A stretch of DNA of 64,000 bases, taken from the NCBI RefSeq assembly GCF_040712315.1, contig NC_134016.1, positions 4,069,501-4,133,500 of the forward strand, written 5' to 3'. The translations under genes were made by a program, and so were the position numbers. This stretch comes from Castanea sativa (taxonomy: Eukaryota > Streptophyta > Magnoliopsida > Fagales > Fagaceae). The notes beneath the pieces were generated by a model. The model was not told the DNA's origin. It ran no database searches and saw only the letters and a program-made list of their open reading frames with translations. Shown in pieces: positions 36,470 through 50,176 of this stretch (positions are counted from its first letter, which is position 1; each line of letters begins with the position of its first letter).

Positions 36470-37530
36470 GACCTCTAGTTGATATGTTAATATGTTTTAA
36501 GAGTTAAGACATATTGAACTGGACCGCTGTGAGATTTATTATTTTTCTAAATAATAAATCTCACAACTTCTATTTACATGAACTCTTAATCCTGAGAGAA
36601 TAATGGACCTGATCATGAGGTGTATGTTACTTTAATATATCAAGAGTGAGATCTAAAGTTACGATCAAAACCTCAATATGTTGGGTAGCCACATTTAGTG
36701 TTGATGGAACATATATTCTCAAAATAGAATTCATAATCTCTTAATGGAGATATAAAATATTCTCTTGAGATAAATTTAATGGGTTGGTTTATTCAAAGTG
36801 TTAGGCCTAACCACTTTAGTAAGGAGTTACTAAAGTATATATTTATGAAATTGGATTTTATAAATATATGATGAATAACTTAAAGGATTAAACCAGGTAC
36901 TTAGGGATTAAGATGTAGTAATTTTCAAAGTGGCAGTTTACATTCATGACTTTGTATTATTACGAATATTTTATGAAGAGATTGCATGTATAATAAAGTC
37001 TTGAGATATAATTTATTGATAAGGCTTACAGTGTAATTATATTTATATAGTGGTATTAAATATAATCAATAGTAACTTTGGACTTGTCAAGAGTTGACAG
37101 AAAAGCCCAAGGCCTATTGGAGTTAGAGTCCTATTTTAGTCTCACTCCAAGTCACATACTAAAACCCAATTGGAAACTAACTAGATAATTAGTTAGATAT
37201 AAGGACAGAAACATACAAAATTTCATAGTTGTTGAACAAGGAATGAAATGGTGTATATGTGAGTGTAAGCCACTCTATTATTCTCCCTTGGAAACTGATT
37301 GAGAGACCACACTTCTTGGGTATAAAATGGAGTTGGAGTAAAGATTAGAAGTGTTCTTAAGTACTTCTAATATTTGGTTTTGAATTTTACCGCACTAAGG
37401 TACGCTCTCTTATTCTTGAAATCTGAAATTACATAGTACATGTTATCAAGTGCAAATGAAGTAGATTCGTTAATTTTTTGCTGTGTATGTTTTGTATGAG
37501 ATACAAACATGTATTTATCCAACAATTACA
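36470..37530 (+). mobile_element. LTR-like fragment, possible solo LTR
   Basis: The stretch contains a TATA-like 'gggtataaaatgg' (about 37319) followed by leader-like sequence with 'accgcactaaggtacgctct' and an 'acatgttatcaagtgcaaat' segment. This layout recalls plant LTRs. No LTR partner, primer site or coding part was found. Confidence 0.3.
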
Positions 37531-37890
37531 TATTTAAACATTATATGTATCTTGATTAATTACTTTGAGTTTATTGATATTGTTTATAAATTTATTATTT
37601 TTGTTTCTTTAATTTTATATTATATTTATTATGACAATTAAATTATTAACCTAACTATAATTTTGATTCTGCCGCACTCTCACAAATTAGGATTACAATA
37701 AAGATTGAAGATGATATTCCTCCCATTCTCTCATCGACAAGCAATCAAGCATACATATTGGCATTCTTATTATTTTTTAATTGGTAGAGAGAGAGAGAGA
37801 GGTGACAACGTCAAAAGATCAACTAAACCTCACGATGATTCCCAAAAAAAAGACGAAAATCTCATGATGATCATGCTATTTACAGCTAAT

Positions 37891-38195
37891 GACATAAAAT
37901 ATTAACCTTAATGGATGTTGGAATAAGCATAAATCCTTCTCAATTGGTGAAAAGACCAACACAATTAATCCCATAACTTTATAAAGGGTTCACACCAAGG
38001 TTGACCTTTTGAGCCACTGATTCAATGGGCGTACACTCAAACAATGACATAAAATATTAAGCCTTAAGAATGTTGGAATAAGCATAAATCCTTTCTCAAT
38101 TGGGTAAATATCAACTCAATGAAGCCCATAACTTTATAAAAGGTTCACATAAAAATAATAACCATTTGAGCCACAATTCAATAGTCTCCGATACA
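37891..38195. repeat. Tandem duplication, two units of about 154 bp
   Basis: Both units start gacataaaatattaa and share 'tgttggaataagcataaatc', 'cccataactttataaa' and 'ttgagccac'. They differ by scattered substitutions and small indels. Confidence 0.7.
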
Positions 38196-38499
38196 AGAGA
38201 AAGAGGTAAGTCAAACTTGCAAAGAACAATTGCGTTTCTCAAATATACAAATAGGATATACCATATTAAGGCTATTAAAAGTGGGTTTCTTCTTGAGCCG
38301 AGAGTATAACCAATGTTTTGAAAGTCAATAAGTGGGTAATAGTTATCTTCTTTCATTTATTTTTATTTTTGGGTGAAAGTCAAGAGTTTTGTAATTTAAT
38401 TGGTATTTTCTCATGCACAAATTGTCTAGAGTCTATTGGAGAATTGATTTAAGCTACGGGGTAAGCAAAATGTTATAGCTATATAAATAAATAAATAAA

Positions 38500-41400
38500 G
38501 GATAAATTTCAAATTGCACTCCTAAAGTTTAAGATAGACTGAATTTTACACCTCAATGTTTCATAAACTTGATTTTAGACCCTAAAGTTTGCTTCCGTTA
38601 GCAAGTCACCTCTCATAGTTAGTTTTTGCTATTAACTAACACATCACCATAGATAGTGACATGTTTTATTTTAACCTAATCAACCCCAAAACTTAAAATA
38701 AACAGTAGCTAAAAAAAAAAAAAAAAAAAAAAATCTAATCATAAACTTCACCGTTTCATCCTATCTCTAAAATCCCAAATCAAAACCCACGAAGGGCAGC
38801 CGACAACTCCCCTCCCTCCCAGCTTGCATGAACCCGACGGCCAGACCTTCCTAATCTCCTCGACCTGGCTGAACCTTAGCTATCAGCTTGCCTCCTGAAC
38901 CCATTGTCGAAGGCTCTAGGTGGTGGCAGCAGCAATGACCACACCAATAGTGAGTTGTTCTTCACTTTCTCTCCCTTTCTCTTTTTCGAATTTGGCTATT
39001 GTCACTAATCTTGGTTTTTTGGGTTTTTTGTTAATTTGTTGGTGATGGATTCTTTGGAGTTTTTGTTGATTGGATTTGTTGTGTGTGATAAACTCATTTG
39101 TTGTGGACAATTGGGTCACAACAAAAGAAGATGCAAAGTACCCCCTAAATCTAATGCTACTAGTGAGGGTCAGACTGAGTAAAGACAAGGAGCAACAACA
39201 ACTACAGGGAGCCAAAAACATGTATTAATACATGCTAATTGCTAACTAAGTTTTTATATGTGCTACTTATTGTAGTTGCTAACTGCAAACTTTTTGAACT
39301 TTTTGTAGGTTAGGAGAGCAGGAGGTGATCGTGCGTTTATAGGGTTAAGAGTGGAAGAGGATCGTAGCCCTTCAAGTGTTGTTGGAAGCCAATCAACTAT
39401 AGTAATTACCATAATATATACTACACATTGTGCTTGTTATTTGCATATTGGCAGAAATTTGGTCATTGAGTTTGTTATGTGCTTACCATATGGTCCAATG
39501 TATCTATTATTACAGGTCTTATCCCAAAGAAGCGTTGCCGGAAGTAGTGGAGTTGGTAGATATGGAAAGAGAATTGAAGCTGGAAAAGGAATTGGAAGTG
39601 GATCTGGAGTTGGTAGTTTGTAGGACCTTTATCATTAGGACCTTTGATTTTTACAACCTTTTGTTTTTACTGTTTTGTAAGGTTTCCATAAGCTTATTTG
39701 ATGGTGTTACTGGACAAAAGTAACCTATTTTGTGTTGGTCTTAGGACCTTTTATTATTAGGACCTTTGGTTTGGAAAAATTTGTTAGTCATTGTTTTGTA
39801 AAGCTTTCCAATCAGTTCACATGATAGTGATATTGGATATGAGCAGAAAAAAGAGTATGGCAGTGTTGAGTATTGAAGAATCTCTATGCATGTGAACCTG
39901 AATCAATTTAACTACTCAATACAAAGTTATAGTCCATCAGTTACTTAATATTCCAATCATATTTCTGCATTAGCAGCTAAGTGATAAACTTAATTTTTCT
40001 GCATAACTTAATATTCCATGTGCTGCAACTATCACCATAAGGAAATGGTCTGTTCACATGCACAGAGTTTTTTCTTCATTTCTGAGTTTGGCACATGCAA
40101 TGCATAAGTTTGATATGGTTTGAGCTAGAATTTATTATGTACAGGTAGTCCCAACTATGGTCATGAAAGGTGTATCAATGCTTTTACCCATTGTAAGAAT
40201 GATTATTGTCGACCTTGACTTACATAGGAGCAAAAGCCACATTTAATAACCTTCAACTAATTTCCATTATATTAAAAAATATTCCATTAATAGACAAAAT
40301 TAAGAGCCAAAATCCATTACAAGAAATGCATTTCAATTTACATTACAACATAATAAAACAAGTGACTATTACAACTGTCATATCAAACAAGATAAGAAAC
40401 TATCTACTCTCTCAAATTGATTGTCATTACAATCTTTCACAATGACTACACAATTCACCTATACTAAATACAAGTTCTTTCCTTGGCTTTTTCTATCACT
40501 AAAATGACCACCACAATAACAAACCAATTTAATGCAAGGCAAAAAAAAAAAGTCTCATCTCCTGCCTTTCGTAATAATCCAAGATTAATTTGCTTTGCTG
40601 TGTCTTCACAATTGCAGGAAACTTGCATTTACATTTCACCTTATGATTGCTAACTGCCTCCAAAAAAGTTCTGGATTAGTACAAAACAGTGCAGTCAAGG
40701 TTGACCTGAAAAAACAAAGAACAATTATTAAATCTGGATTAGATAAAATCTGCTCCCTCCAAAAAAAATTCTAGTCCCTCAAAAATTTTTTTTTTTTAAC
40801 TAGTTACAGTTATTAAAGATGAGATATAACACAAGTAGTCACGCAGCAATGTAAGATATGATTATGAATCATGAAAATTTTCTCATAATTACTATATGCC
40901 AAATATGAAAAATTGTCAGTGCATCATCAAATAGAAGTACAATAGAGCCAAATCAAATATCAAGGTTCAAAACTTTACATTTTTACCAAAAAGTATTTTC
41001 CATTATAATATACTCAACTCAAACTACCCCTCCACCTTCGAAGCCCAGGATTTCACATTATGATGCAAAATGTCTCAACACCACGCATGTTCTTGTTCCT
41101 CATAGTATTCACAAGATCCCACATGATCTAATATTGCCTAATCTTTGCCAGAGACTCAATTATGGTGTGATAAGCCCTGACACTATGCATGTAATTTCGT
41201 TGTTTTCTAGCCCATTCAAGGAACCGATATTCCAACATACTAGCATTCTCAAATCTCAAGTACATCCTCAACTATATCTGAAGAAACTCTTATTCTATTT
41301 TGGTTAATAGCAGCATCAATAGCTAATGCTGGGCAAGATAACATAATTTCACAAATTCCTTTCCTTGGACCTAAAACCTTTGTTGTCAATTCACTAGAAC

Positions 41401-42333
41401 TGTACATCCTAACAAACATCATCCCTTTAAAAAATAATTTGTTGTGGCAGTTGCAAATTCTAATCATATGTTTGAACTAAACGGAGTATCACAATTTGCC
41501 TGACAGAAAATAAACTAGAGCTATAAAAAGAGTACCAATATGCTTCCTAGTTTATATTCTCTAAATTCAATGTTCTTTATTTCTTCAAGCTCCTTTAGCA
41601 ATAAACTAAAGGTGGCAGCACGTATTTTTGTTTAAATAATTAATGATTCAAGTTCATTGCTTTAACTGTTCAATCACTACTACAGAAATGGCACACAGTT
41701 TCACAGACACCTACCTTACATAATTATAAACTATCACAGGGACTTAATAATTTCAAATAATTTACCACCCATATATACAAATAACATCTTGCCAAATAAT
41801 AGGAATTCAATTTTAACAGCCAACATGAAAAACCTAAAAACCACAGCCCAAAATGTCATTGAAAAAATCAACACATATATGATTGAATATTTACACACCT
41901 CACTAGCAGTGACCAAGATATGAAGCAAAGAGAGAAGTTTGAGTTCTTCGCCGCCATTGCCATCGCTTGGGTTCTTCACCGCCACCGCCGCCTGGGTTCA
42001 CGAGGTGAGCTGAAGGTCTATTTGGGTTCAGTCCAAGCTGAGGGGTTTGGGTTAGAGGGGTCTGGGTTCATGGGGTATGGGTGAGCTGAAGGTCTTCTCT
42101 GTGGTTCTCTGTTTTTTGTTTAAAGTTTAGGCATGAAACAACGTAGTTTTGGGGTCTATTTGGCAAAAAAATAAAACATGTCAGTATGATGACGTATCAA
42201 TTATCTGTAAAAACTAATCATGGAGATGAATTGTTAACGGAAGCAAATTTTAGGGTTTTAAATCAAAATTTTGAAATATTAGAGGGTAAAATCTAGTCAA
42301 TCCCAAATTTTTGGGTGTAATTTACAATTTACC
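38500..42333. mobile_element. Mutator-like element, about 3.8 kb, degenerate
   Basis: Inverted ends of about 150 bp: left 'ggataaatttcaaattgcac' through 'gcttccgttagcaa' and 'gacatgttttatttt', right the mirrored 'ggtaaattgtaaattacacc' through 'gcttccgttaacaa' and 'gacatgttttatttt'. The flanking duplication is the low-complexity tataaataaataaataaa on both sides, so its true length cannot be set. The interior has a fragment of the transposase zinc knuckle at 39102-39182. The rest of the transposase is absent or unrecognisable. Confidence 0.75.
39102..39182 (+). pseudogene. Remnant of Mutator transposase C-terminal zinc knuckle
   Basis: The frame reads CGQLGHNKRRCKVPP to GQTE and then a stop (TAA, 39180-39182). 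The C-X4-H-X4-C part of the CX2CX4HX4C knuckle that ends MuDR-type transposases is intact. The first Cys of the motif is not where expected, and no SWIM finger or DDE core is seen upstream. Confidence 0.55.
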
Positions 42334-43668
42334 TATAAATAAATAAATAAACTTTGAACCATTTAAAACAAGCCCTTTAAAGGACCATTCTTTCATTATG
42401 ATGAGTAGGTTATTGGACCATTCAAAGCAAGCGCCTTAAAGGACTCCTTACAAATGAGGGCAGTCCCTCTCACTAGAAGGCCTTTGAGATCTGTACCACT
42501 TTATGTCCACACGTCTTGTACTATTGGCATTTAAACAAAGATGAATTCTAGGCCTATCAGATTCTAAGCCCAGCTTGTTTCCAATTGATTCAGGTCCACC
42601 ATGATTCTCTCTTACCCAAACTGGCCCACTTTTCATTCCTATTGCCCAACTTAAGAGTTTGGGAAATCTTAAGTTCTAAACTTTTAACTTATGTAGGAAT
42701 TGATCACTGGAACTTCATTTTGTGGGCGACAGAACTCTAACTATTATATATATTATTATAATCAATTATTGCAATAGGAAAATTAGATGTCGAAAAAGTT
42801 CGTTGTAGCTTTTCTTGCATTTATATATAACGCTTCAATTCCATTTGTTCATTGTAAAAATTTTTCAACTAAAAACATTTTCAATAAATAAATTTTTTTT
42901 TTTTTTTCATGTTTGGTTGTGTTTTTGTAAATATTTTTATCTTTAACAATCGAAACTCAAATTCTCAAATTTCAGTCAAAGCAATCACAAAGACAAAAAT
43001 AAAATTACCTACGAATTTTCTTCATTTAAAAAAAAAGAAAAAAGGTTTCGCGACAATGACAGAGCTCCTTAATAACAGCAACAGGTGGGATCTAGAGCTC
43101 TATTAATGGATCGCAACAGAGCAAAGTCTACGAAAGAGCTCCGTTGATTGGCGGCGACAAAACTCTGTTGATGGGTTGCGACAATACTTGCCACCACACC
43201 AATTCACTTGCCATCATGCCAATCTTTGCTGATCTACTCGCCAAGATCCTGATCTGCTCGACACCATGCCAGAGAAGGATGGGGTGGCGGGGGGGGGGGG
43301 GGGTATATGAGATAAAATTTAGAAACTTAATTTGGGGGCTTTTGAAGCCTTGAAACAATTTCATTGAATTAAACTAAAGTAAAATTAGAACAAACAATAA
43401 TCATCGATATCAATTTAATTACCAAAATAAACCCCACTACATATGATAAATTTTTTGCTAATGTCTAACCAAAATACAATATAAGTTTAGATAATAGTAA
43501 AATTCCTTGAAATCCTCAAAATATTTGTTGGGGGCGGAATATCAAGACATAAAATGCTTCCTAAACTTGGGAATGTTGTTCCATTCAAGAGGTTTTATGC
43601 AACTACTATAACAACAATAAGCAGTAGATTATCAAAAAAAAAAAAAAAAACAACAACAACAATAACTG

Positions 43669-44739
43669 GGCAAAATTTTTTAAATAACTACAAAACTCAA
43701 ACAATATCATTAGTAAGTAAAGGTTTGAAACAAATTTGGTTTCTAACAAATCGAGTCCGATGGACTCGATTTTACTATAGCAAATCGAGTTCTAAAGACT
43801 CGATTTCCATGAGATGCGTTGCTGATGTGGAGTAAAAAATCCACGTGGAAATCGAGTCTCTAAGACTCGAGTTCCTTCAAAACAAACCCAACGCAAAAAA
43901 CGATTCTCCCTATCTTTCATCCTCGTCAGTTCGCACTCCCTCTCTCACATCTCTCCCTCTCTCGTTCAAAGCATGCCACCGGAGTTGGGTTGGATTCGGC
44001 GTGGTCACGGACTCACGGCGTGGGTGCAGCGTTGGAGATCGGCGAGATCAGTCCCTCTTTCACGGCGGTTATGGCGTTTTTCTGGGTATTTTTTGTGGCG
44101 TCAGTTCGCACTCCCTCTCTCACATCTCTCTCTCTCTCGTTCAAAGCATGCCACCGGAGTTGGGTTGGATTCGGCGTGGTCACGGACTCACGGCGTGGGT
44201 GCAGCGTTGGAGATCGGCGAGATCAGTCCCTCTTTCACGGCGGTTATGGCATTTTTCTGGGTATTTTTTGTGGCGAGATCGGCGAGTTGTGTGCTAATCG
44301 ACGGCGTGGGTTGTCTAATCGGTGGCGTGGGTTTCTGATGGCGGCTTGGGGTTGCTGATCAGCGTGTGGAGATCGGCGAGTGGGCGTGTGGAGTCGGTGG
44401 CGTGGTGGGTTTGCAACCCAGTTTTGGTGTCTTCCTCGTGGTGGGTTTCTTCGAATTTTTTTTTTTTCTCTTGGTGGTTTTTATGGTGGCCGTGTGTTGT
44501 GATTGTGGTTGTTAGTGGTGGTATTTTCTGAGGGAAATCGAGTCTTAGAGACTCGATTTCCACGTGGATTTTTTTCTCCACATCAGCAACGCATCTCATG
44601 GAAATCGAGTCTTTATAACTCGATTTGCTACAGTAAAATCGAGTCCACCGGACTCGATTTGTTAGAAACCAAATTTGTTTCAAACCTTTGCTTACTAATG
44701 ATATTGTTTGAGTTTTGTAGTTATTTAAAAAATTTTGCC
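43669..44739. mobile_element. Mutator-like element with about 205-bp inverted ends, 1071 bp
   Basis: Flanked by a perfect 9-bp duplication, caataactg, at 43660-43668 and 44740-44748. The inverted ends start ggcaaaattttttaaataac and run to about 43873 and from about 44535, nearly identical. Each end holds three short palindromes of the form aaatcgagtc..gactcgattt, plus tccacgtgga. The interior contains a 175-bp direct duplication (43925-44099 and 44100-44274) that includes the open frames seen there. Unit B lacks the element, which confirms it as an insertion. No transposase; probably a non-autonomous element, perhaps with captured DNA. Confidence 0.92.
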
Positions 44740-44928
44740 CAATAACTGTGAGGCTTAAGTGTAAGTACCACTAATTTGTTTGCAATTTTTCCTTTCCTTT
44801 TCTTTCTTTGACTTCCCTTTACTTCTCCTCTTTTCATATCGGCTCATTAATAAACAAAGACATAGAATTTGTGGCCTTCGAATAAAATCATAAATTCACT
44901 TTTGTGTATTTATATCTCTCATTCGTTT

Positions 44929-44930
<2 letters not shown>

Positions 44931-44995
<65 letters not shown>
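44931..44995. repeat. (TA)n microsatellite
   Basis: About 32 TA units in duplication unit A. The corresponding site in unit B is short. Confidence 0.95.
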
Positions 44996-45002
<7 letters not shown>

Positions 45003-45555
45003 CTTTAAAATTCTAAAATGTCAAATTTTGATCAAATTGGGAAAAGAAAAGAAACCATAACATATGCAGAATAAAATACATATTTTGTCTTGGAGATTTT
45101 TTATTTTTTTTGTTTTGGTTTTGTACAAGTTGATTTATTGGATGAAACCAAAGCAATCATACAAAATAGTTTGTGGTCCAATTTCCTGGGCAAAAGGTTG
45201 CAATCGTTAATGGAGACTAAGAAATGATTCTCCACTACAACAACTCTAGTTTAAAAGATAGTACATCCTGTTGGGTGCATATTTAAGTGATGTCTGATGT
45301 TGATTGTCTTTTTATAATGATGTTAGACCTAGGCTCACCCCACTCCCTTATTGCGATTGGATTAATTTTGATAAGGATGCAATGTGCATTCATTTAAGGG
45401 AAATGATGGGCGATCTTTCTTCCATGCAGAGACTCTGAGGCCTAAAAAGTTTTGTTCTAACAGTCCACATTAAAACAGACTTCTTAATGCTAGTTTGTGA
45501 TAGTGAATTGACTGTGACTGTGAGTCGTTAAAAAAAATTTATAATTCTATAACTT

Positions 45556-45612
45556 CATCATTCACATTCACATTCACATTCACATTCACATTCACATTCA
45601 CATTCACGTTCA
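45556..45612. repeat. Hexanucleotide (CACATT)n expansion
   Basis: About nine repeats of cacatt in unit A. Unit B has a single cattcaca at the matching place (near 52170). The expansion therefore arose after the duplication or was lost in B. Confidence 0.9.
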
Positions 45613-45849
45613 CAAATTACCTCTCAGTTATCTGTCCCCACCAAAAAAGTGAAAAATGCATCCCATAAATCTCTCGCATGTTTGTTTCTCCATGTGATAA
45701 CGTGCCTTTCAGGCACCATCAAGCTGATCGATTGCCCCCAAGTGATTCAATCAAATCAAGTACCGTATGTAGGTAGGACCCTCCTTCGGTTCGGTAAATC
45801 ATAAAAAAATTAAAATCATATTTGTCTCAAGAAAAGAAAGATTGAGAAT

Positions 45850-46115
45850 GTGTTTAAATTTACGTTTTACGGCTGCGTTTTTAGTTTTTTTTTTTTTTTT
45901 TTTTTCTCTAATACGTGAACAGTAACAGATACTGTTTATACATATAAAATTACTGTGCAGAAGACCAAAGGTGCTATTTATATACTATTCACACACTGTT
46001 CATAAGGCACTTTTAAAAAAAAATATTAAAAATAATTTCATAATACTATTTACATATTTAAAAATTATTTTATTACAATTTTTAATTTTTAATAATAAAT
46101 TATATCCAAACCGAA
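45850..46115. repeat. Dispersed MITE-like repeat, copy 2
   Basis: It begins gtgtttaaatttacg and ends tatatccaaac. Unit B has no such sequence between 'gtctcaagaaaagaaa' and 'cgaagacttcgaagtc', so this is an insertion in unit A. Confidence 0.6.
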
Positions 46116-46119
46116 GACT

Positions 46120-47529
46120 TCGAAGTCAATATCTATAAATGTCAAAAATATTCGAGTCTCTCACTTTTTGCCTTTTTGATGTTATGGAATAACCAAAGAA
46201 AAGTCTACAATCGACTATTGACTACAATTTGTGACTGAATGATACTGTAGGGGTCAAAAACTCCTTGGAAACCGTAGCTTTGATTGCGCAACTAATTTAT
46301 AAAAAATTGCGCAAAGAAAGCATTGAAGGAAAGCTTTAATCAATGGGCAAATAATTTTTTTTAGAGTTTTAATATATGGTATTTATTTTTTATAATAATT
46401 TTTATTATTAAATTAAAATATCAATCAATTTTTTATATAAGTATAAATTAAATTTTAAATCTCTTATATAATAATTAGAGTCTTCACAAATTGAGTTAAC
46501 TGAAATTTATAATGAATAAATAAAGTTGATGGAAGAAATACACAAATGTTCATATATTCTCCTTGGCTAGGTTGATGAAAGCATTAGGACTTTCAATTTT
46601 ACACTTCACTATTTTCTCTAATTTTTTATATCCCTTACTCATGGGATAAAGGCTCTATTTATTTATAGAAGCTTGGGTTCTTTCCCACCGTTCATTTGTG
46701 TGATGGATGAAAAAATGATGTACTCATTCGTTAGAGTTTTTTTCCCTTCTTTTGAAGAGGTGAGTGGATGCATGGGTGAAAGGTACTATTATGACGGGTC
46801 ATTTTAAAATAAATGTGGCTTGGTAGATACAAAATACAGAGGTGAGGGTTCCAAAAATGACTGCTACCTTTTCTAGTTCGTCAAACACATTTCCCTTTTG
46901 CTCTTCATGTATTCTTTGGTTTCTCTTCGGCTCTGCTGCATCCTCGGCCTTGTCCCAAGGGCCAAGAATTAGCTAGTCCTTGGCCCGGTGCCCAATAGGA
47001 GGAATTATGACTCTTTGATATTGGACTATACTGTAGCCCAAGTCCCTTCAAGGTGTAAGTTCCATGAACCATGCCCTCCTATTATTTATTTATTTATTTT
47101 TTTAAATGATCCATCCCAATATGTAATTGTAGTCCACTATAATGCTGATTGTTGATAATTTAATTCAATTATCAATTTTTAAAATTAAAAAAAAAAAAAA
47201 CGATGTGAAAGACAGGCCCACGTGTGGGTTGAATTGCAAAGAAAGTAAATCTTTCACGTGACCCCAGTTAGAACATAGGACTCCTTTCAGGATAGAGTTG
47301 CAGCCACTGCCTTTAGACATCATCACCACACAAATTATAGACGATTAAAAAAAATTGAAATAAATACAACAAGGTAAGGTGTAAAATTGTCAAACTACAA
47401 AAAAAAAAAAAAAAAAAAGAAGAAGGTAAATTTTATTAATATATTCTGCTGTTTGGACTAATATCGATTAGATTCAAAAGTTTTTAAAATTGACTAATTT
47501 AGACCCTAAAGTCAACTTAGTATCCATTT
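46120..47529. other. AT-rich DNA, no gene
   Basis: Part of unit A that largely lacks a counterpart in unit B. No coding region seen. Poly(A) tracts occur at 47187-47200 and 47397-47419. Confidence 0.5.
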
Positions 47530-47757
47530 GAATACCGATTATCATGGTTTGAGTTTGCATTTTTTTTTAAGCACGTTTTGTGGCTGTGGTGCTTTTCCAA
47601 TGAGTCTCGTGCACTGTTTACGAGACTCACAAATCTCTTTTTTCACCAAAATTTTCATTAAAAATGGGTCACACGACATTATTTACATATTTAAAAATTA
47701 TTTTGCTACAGCGTTTTCAATTTTCAGCAAAATAAGCGATATCCAAACACAACTTTA
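47530..47757. repeat. Dispersed MITE-like repeat, copy 3
   Basis: Carries 'tgcactgttta', 'aaattattttgctacagcg', 'ttttcaattttcagcaaaat' and ends 'gatatccaaacac'. Same family as 36016-36246. Confidence 0.55.
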
Positions 47758-49155
47758 GTCTTCTCAATGATAGAGAAAAATTAGCAAATCTATCAGGTAC
47801 ATATCTTCACTACTCACAAATTTTTATGTGACGAATTGTGACAAAAGTTATTAAACTTTTTATGACACTAGCATTTCTCATATGTGACAACTACTTCTGG
47901 GCCAAGGCTACAACAAGTAGTTCTTTTGTCAAAGGATTTTTTTTTTCCTTTTATATATATGAGGCCACAAGTTTTGATGATGTGCCAAGGCTGCCACAAG
48001 TTTTTTCTTTTGTCAATGGATGAATGGATTTTTTCTTTTTTATATATAGGGCCACAAGTAGGTCTTAATGATGTAGTATACACGTCAATGTAGAAAGGGA
48101 AAAGTCTAGAATTAGAAAAAATTTCACAATTTTACGTTGACATGGTAGAGTTTGATTGATGAATAAAAAATAGTAGGTTCATGGAAAGTGATAAATAATC
48201 ATTCATAGTCTACCACGTCGGAGTTATGGTAAAAAAATTGTAAAATGATTTGTAGTACTAGAACTACTCCCATTAGAAAAAGATCCGAAAATGTGACAAA
48301 ACTACTTCTGAGCATGGAGGGTCCAATAAGTTCTTTTATTAATGATTTTTTCTTTTATATATATGGGGCCCACAATTAGGTCTTTTATGATATATCATAT
48401 ATGTATATAGTATTTAGTAGCCTAAAATCGTGCCATGCGCAGGCACCTTCTTCTCTTCTTTTTGTGTTTTTTTAATGATAATATTTTTATATTAAATTCA
48501 ATTTATTTTTTCACTGTAATTAATATCTACAAACAACTTTTTTTTAATGGAATTTACAAACAGCTTAATTAACTAACAATTTATGATGATAATATATCCT
48601 AATTAAAGCGTAGTTTTTATTGTCTTGTAAATTTCATAGCTAGTTAGCATAAAAATATAAATTGCACCCATAAAATTCCTAGAAGCATTTCTCTTAAATT
48701 ATTTGGTCATATTTTGGCATTTTAGCATTTTGGGCAAAAAGGAACAAAACTTGTACCAAAATTTCTACTTTTGAGATGTTTGATGAAAATCTTATTATAA
48801 AATGCTCACAAAATCTAATATATTACAATACTCCTAAAAAGAATCTGCCACATAAAAAAATAAAAGACTAGATGAAATAAAAGATTGTTTATAAAGCCAC
48901 AAATCCTAAACAAAATATTGTGATATGTAATATTGTAAAGAATAGTTAAAAGATAATGGTATGTAACTTTCATTATCATTATGAGCACGCAAATGGGCTT
49001 ACCTTTATTTTGTAATTACTCGTACGGAATACATTGGACTATTCGGCTTGTGAAATTGTCATCCCGAAGGAATCGTCAAAGTTCTATCAACAAAGAAAAA
49101 TTTAATATGGAATTTTCAAAGCAATTTTTTTACAGCCAAGAGAATTTGCATAAAG

Positions 49156-49178
49156 TTTTTTTTTTTTTTTGATAAAAT
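49156..49178 (-). repeat. Minimal poly(T) insertion with target duplication (present in both units)
   Basis: T15 followed by gataaaat, flanked by agaatttgcataaag at 49141-49155 and 49179-49193. The matching structure is at 54891-54943 in unit B, so the insertion predates the segmental duplication. Confidence 0.7.
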
Positions 49179-49442
49179 AGAATTTGCATAAAGTAGATTG
49201 TCGAATGCCAACCGTTATGATAATGAAAGGAATATCATTATCTTTTAACTATTCTTTATTACAATATTATTTATAATGCAAGATATATGTTAAGGAGTAA
49301 CTAGCACTTTGGTTTAAGTGTCTAATACATATTTTGTTTTCTCGTAATCCATTTATTTGTTGTCATGCTTGGATTTTTGACATATGACAATATTTTGTTT
49401 CCACATAAATCTAAGAACACCAGATTATCCATGCTTGCTATT

Positions 49443-49443
49443 G

Positions 49444-49493
<50 letters not shown>
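49443..49493. repeat. (TA)n microsatellite
   Basis: About 25 TA units. Unit B has an unrelated ATT run at the same place. Confidence 0.95.
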
Positions 49494-49497
<4 letters not shown>

Positions 49498-50176
49498 GAT
49501 AGGACTATTGTTATATTGTTAATTGGCTAATCATCTACAAAATTGGGTTATAAATTGATAGATAATAGCTTAAAATTGGAATTATTCGTAATTACATCTT
49601 GTGAACTAAATTATTATCATAATTAAAATTTGGTAATCTCATCTTTTTTTTTTTTTTGGTTATTGGGGTGGGGGACACTGTTTGGTTGGCCTCTGCCATG
49701 GGATATGCCATATGTGTCATATTCATATTGACATATTCAAAACTAGAATCGTACCTTTGACAAATTCACATATTGACGTATTTACTTTGAAAGAAAAAAA
49801 TTTAACAAGAACTTGAATCTTTACAAAAGACTTGTCTTGATATGTAGTTGCTTGTTATTTTAGTTTGGTAAATGAAATTCTCATTCATTATTAAAAAAAA
49901 AAAAAATTGAGGTTGCTGGATAGGGTGATGCTGCACCGCAAACCAATGTGCTTTGCTATTTGTTGACATTACATTTGAATTTAATTAATGATACAAATTC
50001 AATTCACTTCAAGGTGTACACACATGATATATGTACCCAAATCACTTATTAAGTCCTACATACAAAGATAAAAACAAGTTACTATATCTTTTGTACGTAT
50101 ATAATTGGTCCAGTCACACCATGCACTTAAGTCCCTATACAACTGATTTGCCTGAAATTGAAACAAAGAAACTCTA

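Noticed and set aside
43845..44358. Overlapping + strand frames of 120-150 codons
   Set aside because: They arise from the 175-bp duplication inside the MULE and read through its inverted end. No known domain.
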